Shown here: one piece after another, positions 1-11,900 of the stretch
Position numbering within the stretch: position 1 is the first letter of the stretch
Layout of the letters: every line of letters starts with the position of its first letter
Source: Rhea pennata
Lineage: Eukaryota > Chordata > Aves > Rheiformes > Rheidae
Direction of reading: 5' to 3'
Length of the DNA: 64,000 nt
Assembly: GCF_028389875.1 (NCBI RefSeq)
Contig: NC_084677.1
Span: forward strand, 10,954,017 to 11,018,016
Position numbers and translations under genes: made by a program
Notes under the pieces: generated by a model
The model's database searches: none
What the model was told of the DNA's origin: nothing
Seen by the model: the letters and a program-made list of their open reading frames with translations, nothing else

Positions 1-1715
1 CCTGGGAAGGAGAGACACAGAGGTTCACTAATATAACGTGTATTTGAATATATTAATATTGAGCAGCAGTCTCCCAATTTTGCCACTTCCTCGCAATCAG
101 GGTTTTTTTGAACTGTCAATACATTTGTTCTGCATTTATATTAATCTCTTCTAATGCAAAGTATCTTTCTTCTGTTGTTATACTGATGACAACTGAGAAT
201 AATTCCAGGTGAGTTAAGCTAGTACAAAGCTGTTTTAAAGATGAAAAGAACTATTGCATTTCTCTTTAGAATTGACTGTTTCTTGTGCATCTGAGCATTT
301 AGGAATAACTGTCAATTCTGAACCCCATTTTCCTTCTCCCAGGGTTCTCTACTTAAGAAAAGCTTAAGGAGATGAATTGTTATTGGTGAGATTCTTGAAA
401 CTTGAATTTGAAGCAGAATAGGCTGCCAGGTAGTAAAAGATAAGTCAGTGTTTCTTGGGGATACTTTTTATTATAAAAAGATTTCTAGCTGGGAATGTTG
501 TTTTCACTACTCCATCTTGATACTGAAGATTAAGCTGGTTCTACAGTTAGTGCACATTGATACCTTTTTTATACTTAGGTCCTGTCTGTCTTGATTGATA
601 AGGCTTATTTACGTGCACAGGAAATTTTTCGTATGATTGAGAGCTAGTGATATTGGTGTATTCACAGGTATTCATTTTCGGGAGCAATTTGGTTAATAAG
701 CATTGATCTTCATGTGTATTTAAATAATTCATAGAATGTCTGAGCACAGTTACAGTGAAATATTCTTTAAAATTGTAGTTAAACCAGTTCACTTCATATT
801 TAAACTAAAATAAAAGAACCTGAGACTTTTTATTGTCAATTATGCTATATAAAATCTTTTTATTTTTTTAACACTGTTGATGAGAATTCTTATGTCCTAG
901 AAGTAATAGATGCTACCTGAAGAGTTTGATTTCCAGTTCCTAAGCAAATCTGCTTGGAGATCGTTTAGCAGAGTTTCAGTGCCATCGTTATCACGGTAAT
1001 ACACAAGCATTCCCACATCAGTGAACTGCAATTTCTAATTGTCTAAGCAGGCGCTTACTGGTTTGCATGCTTCAGTGGTAACAGAGATGAATCTGGCACT
1101 GCGTATAAACAAGGTGATGACATCCAACAAAATTACATGCTTGAAGGGAAAATTGCCCTTGTGTGGAGACTCCATTTTTGGACAGAGTGGAATCCATCGG
1201 CTGGGACACTCGTAAAAGGAGTAGTGTTTGACTTAACAAAGCTGGAGTAAGCAGTCTAGCTTCAGGTATTTAGGGCTCAGTTCTGGTGGTAACAGTTGGG
1301 GGGCTGCTATAGAGTGTTACGAGCTTTGTACATTAAACTAGAAGAAGTTAGCATGGTAGACAAAACTGGTTTAGTGGGTTAACTGAACCTGGTTAAAACA
1401 TTTTTGCACTTTAATTTTGAAACTTGATTTGAGTCAGACAGAAAAAGAGCTGATGTGCAAGGCCTGGGACTGAGGATATGTCCTGCCGTAGTTGTGGGTT
1501 GGAGGAACACAGGCCAGTCCAACACAGCCAGGCATGAGGCAGGCTTTCTACAACAGGAGGATATGCCTCACTGGGAGACTTTTGCAGATTCTTTAAAGTA
1601 GATTTCTCTCTCATGTGTGACCAGAACATGTGTCAGGGCATGGCATATGGATCTGTACTTGACCTCTTGTCTTGAACATCTGAGAGTGGCTGGAATAGAA
1701 ATGAGATTAATATGT

Positions 1716-1743
1716 ATTAATTAATTAATTAGATTAATTAATA
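1716..1743. repeat. (ATTA)n short tandem repeat
   Basis: TTAATTAATTAATTAGATTAA, an imperfect ATTA tetramer array. Confidence 0.85.
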
Positions 1744-2066
1744 TGTAATCCTGCACCTTGTAATAACGTAGATAGCTGTTTGAGGATTGAGTCTCGTATA
1801 CAGTGAGTAGGAGCAGTGAAAATTAATTTCTATTTCAGTATCTTGAATGGTAAACCCATCTGCCAGACAGAAAGTGATTGCTGTAGATTTTTTTTTCTCC
1901 ATTTTTCTGTGGGGAAACTAATTAAATGATTATAGCCTATGTGTTAAATAGTTGTTCGAAACATATTGGTGGCACTGCTTGCCATTCAGATTTCATAATA
2001 TTGCAAGCAGCAAAAGGAAAGCATGCTGACCCTTCTCTCTCTTTGGGATTTCCATCTCATCCTCAA

Positions 2067-2087
2067 TCTAATCTAATCTAATCTCCT
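2067..2087. repeat. (TCTAA)n short tandem repeat
   Basis: About four copies of the pentamer TCTAA in the downstream flank of PDILT. Confidence 0.85.
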
Positions 2088-4656
2088 ATGCTATCAAATG
2101 AGGGCTTTTGTTGTTAAATAAATGCCAGTGGTATTTCCAAAATCCAGCAGTGATCAGGCCCCACTGCCAGTGTCCCAGAAAATTTTAATTTGATACCCAA
2201 AAGAGAATTTACTGACTTCTTGCATTTTGTGTAATAGATACAGTTTTGCACGCTTCAGGGCTTGAATCAACAAGTCGTTGTTTCTATGTGATATTTTAAA
2301 AATAAAATCCCCTTAGCAAGAATGCTGAGAAATACCTACTCTTAACTGTGGTCATTCCAGTTGGAGTGGGAGTTGATGCTGAGAGCAAACGTAGGTTGAT
2401 CTCTTCCAAAGCAGCACCCTGGTTTCTGGGATCCCATCTGTTCCTGTTGCCACTTGCAAGTCAAACTGAAGTTTCACTTAGTACTGTACTGCAGTTTTAT
2501 CACAAACTTGTTCTGTCCTAAAAAACATAAGAATTAGATAGTACTTGGCATTTGCAAAGAAGAGTTTTAACAACAGCTCAACTGTGGTTCACAATTACAA
2601 GGGAAGGAGTAGGCAGTTCTCTCAGATCTACCACGGTTTGCAGTTTTAGATGTTGCTAATTTTGGTGACTTTTAAAATGTAAGGAATTAAAACATTTTGC
2701 CAAAGAATTTGAGACAAAAAGAAGAGTAAATTGAGCATTTGAACCTCTTAAAATACAATGATCAAACTAGGAAAGTAGAGCATGCAAAAGGTGAGAGTTT
2801 GGCCAGTCCTGCAGTTAGGGTACTAACTAACCAGCCAGCAGGGTTGCGGGACTGACTGTAGGAAAGGGAGTGGGGCATCATGAGTGCTCCTTTGTGCCCA
2901 TAGGGTGGAGAGTCAACCTGAAATACAGTGAATGGGTAAGGCAGCAAAGGACACTGCCAGGTGTGGCAACCATATGGACTAGGTGAAATCTTAACCATTT
3001 TGGATCCCTTGGGAGTCTAGGCAGAGACTTTACTGGTGCCAGGAATCCCCTGTGCCTTCTCAGCTGTGGGCAGCAGCACCCATCATAATGATTTCTGCAT
3101 CTCCTAATTTGTTTTCGTAGCATGGATACCAGTGGTGCTGATTTGATTCTTGCAAGAAGAGCCCTAGGTTCTGTTTAGCTTGCGTTCCTCGTCTACACTG
3201 CAAGAACTGCGACTGCAGATACGGGCTGTGTCAGAAAGAATGAAACAGAGAGGAGCAGGTGTCTGACTGATCTTACGAACGGCTGGCTGGCTTGTTACTC
3301 GTCTGCAATAGTTCTAGGTTGTCTGTGCAGCCGAAAAACAGCAGGTTTGGATTTATTTCAGTTTAGAAACTTTGTCTATGGGGGAGCAGGCTTTGATCAG
3401 GACAGTAAGTGACTGGTGGCTGCATCTCCTTAATGAGCACAAGCTTTCTAGGCCTTTGTCTCACCATCAGTAAAAACTGGAGTCCATACTGGAGCATGAG
3501 TATTGCAGCACTGGGGGTGGACATAGGCTCCTCGTATGCGTTCCTCCTCTGGCCTGCAGACCATACAAGCCTCCACTGTTGCTCCTACAGTATCCTCCTT
3601 GCCAGAAGTGCTGAGGCAGGTGTGGTTAAGGACCTTGAGCTCCATCAGAAGCGATGCCAAAGCCTTGGCATGGGATGCAGCTCCTATGTTGTGAGACCTT
3701 GTAATGTAATTGCTTGCTTTGTGGAAGGCCGTTGCCTTCCAACCCATCTAGACACATAGAGGACTAACTCTCAATACAGTTTCTACATGTTTCAGCTGAA
3801 TGGCAGGATTTTGAATCAAGATAAAAAGTATATGCTGTTATTCCTCCAGCTGCCGTCACAGGAAAGCACAACCCTCTTAGACAGTGATAGGAGACAGTAG
3901 TGCGTAGGTGGGTGCCCACTGTGCACTAGCTAGGGTTGGGAGAAGTGTTTCAGAGAGCTTCCTTGACCCCTTGGAGGTGATGGAGTTGCAGTGGGCAGAA
4001 ACGTAAATGTGAGGAATCTATTTGGTCAGTGATCTTCACCTATTTTAGATATACTAAATAAATTGCTCATGAAGAAAGGTCCAAGACCAAAAAAATACCC
4101 CAGGGGACTCTGTGCTCTTGTTAGGAATGCTGATCTGGTACTGGATATGGTTCCACAAGCAGAAGACCATGAGGATTTAATTGTAGTTCCAGTAAAGATT
4201 AGCTCCAGCAGAGGTTAAATTGTGCCTGTGAAGTATTGATACAAACTAGTTTTTCTTTCTATGTCCTTGTTGTTAACACTCCCTACTGAAGGCCAACTAA
4301 AATCAAAATGAGGTAAAACGTGTGTGTACTGTTACTTACTTGTAAGAACTGTTAAGTAAAGAGAAATTAATATTTCTTCTTCAGTCTCTTAAGTATAAAT
4401 ATTTAATTAAACAGTGCAGCCTGATTAGCAAGCAGGCCGTCTGTCATGAACTGCATTTTTTTAGCAAATATCTGTAAAATGTGAGCGGTCCAATAGTTTT
4501 AAAAATCATCCCTCTCTTGTTGGCCTGCATGAGAGAGGTGAAAGCTCAACTATTTTTTCAGTATATTCTTTAGTGCAATGACTAATGCTGCTTCTGTTCA
4601 AATACATATTCTTTCACTTCATTAGTTTTCATTTCATTTTTCCTCTACTTACATAG

Positions 4657-5108
4657 GGAAATCACAGGACCACAGAATCTGAGAATGGTTGAGGTTGGAA
4701 GGGACCTCTGGAGTCTTGTCTTCTTCAGTCTAAACAGGCCCAGCTCTTGCAACCTTTCCTCATGAGATACTGCTGTCCTCTAATCATCTTCATAGCCCTA
4801 CACTAGACTCTCTCTAGTAGTTCCATATCTTTCTTGTACTGGGGAGCCCAGAACTGGTCACAGTACTGCAGCTTTGGCCTCACCAGGGCTGAGGAGAGGA
4901 GGAGGATCACCTCCCTCAACCTGCTGACGACACTCTTCCTAATGCACCCCAGGATACTGTTGGCCTTCTTGGCTACAATGGCACCTTGCTCGCTCATGGT
5001 TATCTTGTCGTCCACAAGCACTCCCAGGTCCTTCTCTACAGAGCTGCTTTCCAGCACGTCAGCCCCCAACCTGTACTGGTGCATGGGGTTATTTCTGCAC
5101 ATATTTCA
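4657..5108 (-). mobile_element. CR1 LINE fragment (ORF2 end, internally deleted)
   Basis: The minus strand encodes CR1 reverse-transcriptase C-terminal sequence (EKDLGVLVDDKITMSEQ, AKKANSILGCIRKSV, QFWAPQYKKDMELLERV). At 4660-4717 it carries the CR1 3' end (GGTCCCTTCCAACC on the minus strand, then CAGATTCTGTGG). The last part of ORF2 between these blocks is missing, so this is a dead 5'-truncated, internally deleted copy. Confidence 0.85.
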
Positions 5109-5827
5109 GTAGTGTTAATAATTTGGGAACGATGACTTTAGAAATCTGGTTTTGAAATGAAAGTTTAGTAAGTGGTCTTCCCTCTCTTACTTTGCAAAAG
5201 AGGATTTCAAGTCTTCAGATCTATTTTTGTTTTATTTAGCCCTTGTTTGAGAACAGTAATTTCTTCCTACAGTTTCACCAGCCGTAACTGTGTGACACCT
5301 ATGGGGTGGTCAGGGGACCTAGTATAACTAAAATGTGAATCATACCTCCGATCTTGTGTAGTGAGTATGATATTTTTTGTATTGGAATTAAACTAGATCT
5401 TAATTTTTGCATTTTCTGCTGCTTGATATAAGTGAAACATAACAGACTGCCCGTTGATGTCATTTTGGGCACTAGCTGCAATTACTTGTTTTTAAGATCA
5501 TAATAGAACTGTTGTTAGCTGCTGCCTCCTGGGAAGAGTCTCCTTTGAAAAAAAAATAGGGCTATCTCAGGGTAGATCACCATGCAACTGGTTGCAAACC
5601 TTTTGCAGATTTTGTTCAAAAAGAATGTTTTTTTGCCTTGATCTCTTTGCCCTGACACACATACCTTTCTAAATAAGAACAATTATATTGCTAATAAAGG
5701 CATTATTTAAGCAAAATAGACAATAATTTTGTCGCAATTCATGTGACAGCTGATCCCAGTAAAACCATTAGTAAATTTGCATTCAAAAGAGAGGTCACAA
5801 GTAATGAGCCATTGATATTTTAATTCT

Positions 5828-5833
5828 TTTATT
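5828..5833 (-). terminator. PDILT: Polyadenylation signal AATAAA for PDILT
   Basis: Minus-strand AATAAA, 95 bases downstream of the proposed PDILT stop codon; the first one met after it. Confidence 0.55.
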
Positions 5834-5927
5834 TTTTGATCCAGTTCTCCGTTCACTTGAGAAGATCCAGTCTTTCCTTCCAGGAAGGATTCCCCACAAT
5901 CCTCAGAATTTCTTTTTCTCTGTACTG

Positions 5928-5999
5928 TTAAAGTTCTACTTTCTGTGTTACTACATTCTCTTCCTGGCTGAGATTTTCTTTGATTCCTCCTGAAGGATC
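5928..5999 (-). CDS. PDILT: PDILT exon 11 (C-terminal tail, KVEL stop)
   Basis: A long pyrimidine tract ending TTTTTTGCAAG precedes 23 codons and TAA. The peptide is polar and ends QKVEL, a plausible K/HDEL-type ER-retrieval tetrapeptide. A minus-strand AATAAA lies 95 bases after the stop. There is little sequence conservation to lean on, so this exon is assigned from splice signal, phase, KVEL and the poly(A) signal. Confidence 0.7.
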   Translation of the reverse strand, partial: DPSGGIKENLSQEENVVTQKVEL

Positions 6000-8900
6000 C
6001 TTGCAAAAAAGCAAAGGCAAGAGCAAAACTGCTTATTGCTGACAATCAGAAAAAAGAAAACCCCTTTAGTAATTCTTTACTTTCCAAAATATTTTTAAGA
6101 CTGTAGGAAATGTGAATTTTCATCTTTTCAGCTGAGGAACTTGAGGGCATGTTAATGAGGTCAGAAGTAGTGCAGCTATTACCAAGAAGTGTTTTGTTTT
6201 CACACCTCTACACTGTTCTATGGCAGAGTTTAGATGAGACTTTGTGTGAAGTTTTAAAAGAACTTGGAAAACTTTCATTAAGCTGATGGGCATTTTTTCC
6301 TAGACAAACTAAAAGGAAACTACTCGTTTATGCTATTTTTGAATGCTCTGAGGACAGGAGTTACTCCTAAAAGGGGCAGGCACTGTGCTGCAAAAGGCAT
6401 AATAGTGCACCCCTCTGGGACGATTTGGAGGGTGTCCAGTAAGGATGGAGGATATGAACAGACGAATAAATGCCAATTATTTTCCCCCTTTGCCACACAC
6501 AACATGGGTGGTATTTCCCAGACTAGCTCGTTTAGTTATCTTTTAATGTGAAATAAAGCACAAAGAGCTGACAAACTATGCACAGCTCTGTAACGTTGCC
6601 CATAGGAGACTTTGTGTATGGGACTCAACGGATTTGCAACAAACACATCACTAAAGAACATGCATCAGAGGTAGTCACTGAATTCACGCTGTGGGTATTG
6701 GAAAACAGAAGCATGCAATGACAGACTGGGCAGACAGGATGTCTGATCATTCATTGCAGACTTGTGTTTCCCAATATTGGTTTAGTCATCTCCCTCCGTC
6801 TGTAACCACCCATCTGAGCAATGACGTCTGGAGTGAATCAAAGCCTTTGGTGGAATCATTTCTTTACCCGCAGACGGTTTTCCTGCTAGTTGAAAATGCA
6901 GTGTTAATGGTGACTATTGCTACTTGTGGATTTACTTCTTCCCTTCCAGGCAGAATAGGCTCATGCTTGTCGTACTGGGTGAACAGTATGTCCTTTTGTA
7001 CATCTTTTTTATTGTCATTGTTACTTGGAGTGGTCTGCACGGGGCTTGATCATGTTGTTCACTTACATTAGGTCTTTTTTCACTCAAAGTCAGGAAAGAA
7101 ATAATAGAGGTTGATCTGGGGCAGCAGATGCTTATCTGGTCTGCTTTATAGTGAAAGAGAAAAGGCTGAGGAGTTGGGCAATAGTTATAACTAGATTGCC
7201 TAGACATTGCCCTCAGTTGTGCCACTGCTTTATGAAGAAAAGAAGCTGCCCTGTGAATGCAGAGAAAGTGGGCCTGGATATTAAAACTGTTCCAACCTTA
7301 GCTTAAACTAGTTTAGCTGAGGCTTCCCCCCACTGCCAGCTGAAACACTGATAAGGTCTTGCTTATGCTTTTCAAGGTGCAGGTTCCTTTCTGCCAAGCA
7401 GTGCTATCAGTATGTTAGCATGGTGGCTCAGCGTAACGTGAGCAGTGGGAGAGGAGCTTTTGTGTGATGGAAACAAGGATTCAAATGAGAGCAAGCCTGC
7501 CAGAGAGTTGTGTGATTGCAGCTGATGTGGTCATGCCAAGCTAGTCAGCTTGTGACTGGTGAAGAGCTGGTAGGAGCAGTCCAGCGCAGCTCTATACTCC
7601 AGGGTTGTGCTATAAGCCAGGCCGGATGCATCTATACAAGGTGTGAACATGTCTTGGATTGCACAGCAGACTTATCAGTTTGTGGATCCAGCTCCTACCT
7701 TCTCTCTTGTTTCTGCTTTTATCTTGCTTTGTTCTTCTAAGAATTCAGAAAATGCCTTCAAGGTATGTTCCCCAGCATAAGTCACCACCTGGAAAGTTTG
7801 AAGATTAAGATTTAACTGTCTGCTCAAAGTGCCTGAAGTCACAGCATGAGCAGTTGAAGGATCTCAGTTCTGTAGATTCACCAAAGTTTAGACTCCCGTT
7901 TGCTGCTTAAAAAGCTAGGGCAGAGACACAGCAAATTCCATGGTTATCTGAAAATCAAGTGTAAAGAAAAAATAGATATAGTGCTAAGAAGAAAAAGACT
8001 CATACTAAAACCAGAACCATTATTGTATAATACGAGGCCTGGGTCCTGCCAATGATGTGTCCTTCCTATGTATATTGTAAAACAGTTGCAAGACATTTTG
8101 AAGAGTAGAGTCTTTTAAGGGTCCAGACATGATTTTTATGGAAATTAAAAATTCTGAAACAGTTTTGAAAACCACTGTCCAGAAGTACCAGCTGTTCCAC
8201 ATCTTGAATATTCAGTTAAAACAGGAGAAAGATGAACAGTAACATTAATTTTCTTATACTTAACCTTAAGTTGGGGGTTTATTGAGGATTTTATTATGGG
8301 GATGTTTTAAGGGAAAAAGCACTTTGAATTTAGGGCTTTAAAATCCTCCAAATAGTTCTAGCACCATCCTATATTTTAAAGATTTTTTTTTTTTCAAATA
8401 CTTTTGCTCTCTGGAAGTCTGAAAAGGATTTTACATGAGTCTTCTAACTAAGATTTGCGGAAGCTCATGTGGTTGATACTGGGAATTGTGTGGTGTTATC
8501 TGAGAAATAAATAAGCAGGTGCCTGTTCTCATCTAGGGTAAGCTGCCTTAGGTCCACTGAGACCAACAGTGCTGTGTTATTTTACGCTAGTTGCTGATGT
8601 GCCCAAATTGAGTTCAAAGGACTGTAAACAAAACATCCCTATTCTCTGCTGTGTTCAGTAGAAATACACATAGATTCAATTTTTCCCATACAGGGCAATG
8701 TTTTCTTATAAGAATTGTAGCAGCCTTGAAGTTATTTTTTTTAGTGCTTGTGAGCTTAAGGTTCTTGACTAAGATTGTTATTTGATTCCTCCAGAGGCAA
8801 TTAATACTCCCAGATGATAACTGATGACTGCAACAGCAAATTCTCAGAGCCCAAAGACCTGTACAGCCAGAGAAGCAGCTGATCCGTACGCTGAGGAAAT

Positions 8901-11900
8901 CTGTCAGCGCTTCTCATTAGAGCAGTGAAGGTGTAAGGGAATGTAAATGTGACTTTCTCACTTAATACAGAGAAACAAATAGAATCATCTTAAGATCTCT
9001 CTGAAAAACTGCACGTTTTCCTCTTAAAACATCTTTCATTTTCAAAAAAAAACATTTGGAGTGAATGATGTAGCGGATGAGTTGTTCATGTGCTCCGCAG
9101 GTGTAACTCCCGTGCGGCCTGGCCGCTCCTCCTTCCTCCACGTAATTCAGCAGATTCACTCGCTCGTTCCTTCAACTCTGACTGTAACCGCTGCCCAGCA
9201 AACAGCCAAGTGCCAAACGTAATTGTTCCTGGGGAGGGGAGCACAGACTTCTTATCTCACTGTGAGAGCTGATTTTTGCTTTTGACAGGGAAAGTTTTCT
9301 CTTTTGTATTGATAGCCATTTATTCATGTGTTAGAATCGGTATATCTATATTGCAACTAAGGGTTACTAAACAGAGCGAGAATGAAAAAACAAACACTGA
9401 AGCACTGAGCTGATACTTTGGAAAACTGGGTGCAAAACTTAACTGCCTAACTGTAGATCTATGTCTCTGAGCCCATCTGTCTGCGAGTAATTGCGGTACT
9501 AACCCCAAGTGGCTCCTAGTCTGAAAATGTTGTCAAGTACCTAGTTTTGCATCTGCTGAAAATAAGAGGGTGACTGGTCTTTAACTTCGGGAGAAGCTGA
9601 ATCCATTCTTTAACAGGTGGAAGAGTGACAGTCCACTAGAAAGAAGGCAGTTCTCACCCTGGAGACCTAGGAGGTCTCCAGGTGAGAGTGCCTAGAGGGG
9701 GCTGTAGAGTTATGTTCTGTGAATGGCTCTGCCCTTAAGGAGATAAAAGGGCAGGCTGTGGTGGCCAGAGACCATGATATCCCAGGTCTAGAAAACAGAT
9801 CTCTCTCTCATCTTGTTAGCAATTTCTCCACTGGCAGATCAGAAGCAGGTTTAGAGCAGTTTACATGCATTTGATGTAAGCTTTTTTGAGGGGATTTAGA
9901 TCATGAGGCCCTTTAGAGTCCTCTGGCAATTATTTCATCATTAAAGTTCCTACTGCTTCTGCTCTAGCATTGAATGCATCCTTAGCCCTTTACCAATAGT
10001 AAGGATCAGTAGAGATTATTAGAGTTTCCAGCACCAGCAAAGTACTGAGGGCTAGCAAAGATGCCTGTGTGAAATCACGACTGCATCAGGTGTTGTTACT
10101 GGACTGTGTATATTTCTTGTTCTTTCTTCGGAGCATACCATTTTAACTCCTTTGCCCCAAACCCCTTCTAGCCTTCTCTTCTTGGCCAGAATAAGGGAAT
10201 TTTAGAGAAATTTAATTTAAGAAAGGTGCCTGTACAGTGCAAAGTGCAGTAGTACTCTGACCCTTGGCATGTTCTGATATTACATGTGTATCCTATGTCC
10301 TGATGTTGGTAGGACTTTGTGTCCTTAACTTTGGTTAATTTTTAAAAAGTGTACTCTAAAAAAAATGCCTTTTATAACTGATGACTGGGTAGCAATGACT
10401 GAGAGCTGTTACAGTAACTGTGCATTAATGCCCTGAGTATGTCTCTGATCATTTATGGCTGTCTGTGGTAAGTAAAGATTTCTGTAACCAGCTGTTCGTA
10501 TACTGCAGTAAGGAAGAAGGCCAGAACACTTGGATCAGCTGCCACAGACACCTACGAGATACCTGTGCTGGTGCTGAAATGCAGGGTGAAATCTAAAACT
10601 GAGTGAACTAGTGTAAAAACAGGGTGTGCAAGGAAGAGCTTGACACTGGAAACAGTATTTAATTTTGGAGTGTTTATAAGTATAATGCAATCCTTTAATG
10701 AAAGTTGTTACTATTTTTTTTTTGACAAGCTGACATTTATTATGAGCTTTTAGTGGGTCTCTGATCTTCTGCATAAAGCCTAAGCACAGTGTGAGTATGC
10801 AGAACTGCAATTCAATTCATTAGAAGCTGTGCATGCACATCCAAGAGCAAAATCGCTCCCTAAAAGATTAAATGAGGTTATGGACAAATGTCTTGGAATT
10901 TGATTGAAGTTTGGAACTAAGAAGAAAAATGAAAAGCTTAGTAATGTCTTAATTATAACAGTATCTTTAGAATTCTTTTTCTTTTTTTTTTTTTCTTTTG
11001 CTTCAGAGATGGTATTTCTTAATCAGATTGTCCATGTAGATGGAGGAATATAACTATTTGTCTAATACTTTTGTCTCCTTTCAACAACACTTTCTGAATA
11101 TGTGGTAACATAGCTGATGTATTAGGTAGCACATTCTGAAAATGATTAGTCCTGGCAACAAATATTTATTCTATATTGAGGCATTTCTGTGATATTGGAA
11201 TGAAATGAAATTACTGGCATAAGTTAGGAGAAAGTTCCAGGATTTGTTTTCTGTAGCAGTTCAGAGGGCATAACCTCTAAAATGCTAGTACCACACTGTT
11301 GTTACAGTCACACCTGCTCTGGAAACAACAGACAGAGTAGTTCTGTGAATGGATTCGTGGCTCAAAGCACAAAGATGCTGCAGTGATTAAGAAGGTATCT
11401 GTAAGTTCATTCTGAGTTAAGACTATTACTAGAATCCAAGAGGCTATTCGGAGATTGTTAAACGGATCAGCAGAATGTACTTTCCAAGTCCAAGCTGGTA
11501 AATAACAAATGGGCTTATGCCACAACCTCATAAGAAAAGAAAGGTAAAAGGGTTTATCCTTGGCTCAGGTTCTTGGGAGCAAGGAACCCAAAGTTGAGTA
11601 GGAGAAGAATAAAGTTGTTTTGCTTAAAAGGCAAAATATGCTTAAAGGCATATCTCACATGCCTGTTTACTGCAGCTTGTACATACATGTATCCTCCCTC
11701 CATGTGCAGATGTGCCTCTGCGTTCTCCCCCTTCCACCTCTCACCTGGTAATCAGGGCCTGAAGGAAACAGTCTGAAGAATGGATAGCGATCCAGCACAA
11801 TTGACAGGATGTCATTTGCTGTGACATCTATCTTAGCAATGATTATATCTTCGCGACTTTGATATTCCTCTCCCAATTTATCCCAGATTGGCAGGAGTTT

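Larger units (their letters stand above)
1..4656. other. Downstream flank of PDILT, no recognised gene
   Basis: AT-rich, with only short chance ORFs, two small tandem repeats and no family motif on either strand. In mammals UMOD follows PDILT here, but I saw no ZP-domain or EGF-like coding sequence. Confidence 0.5.

Noticed and set aside
3409-3759. 116-residue plus-strand ORF in the left flank
   Set aside because: Open on both strands, with no recognisable domain or splice context.
5707-6045. 112-residue minus-strand ORF as a separate gene
   Set aside because: It overlaps the PDILT terminal exon in a different frame, has no family resemblance, and its start lies in the acceptor tract.
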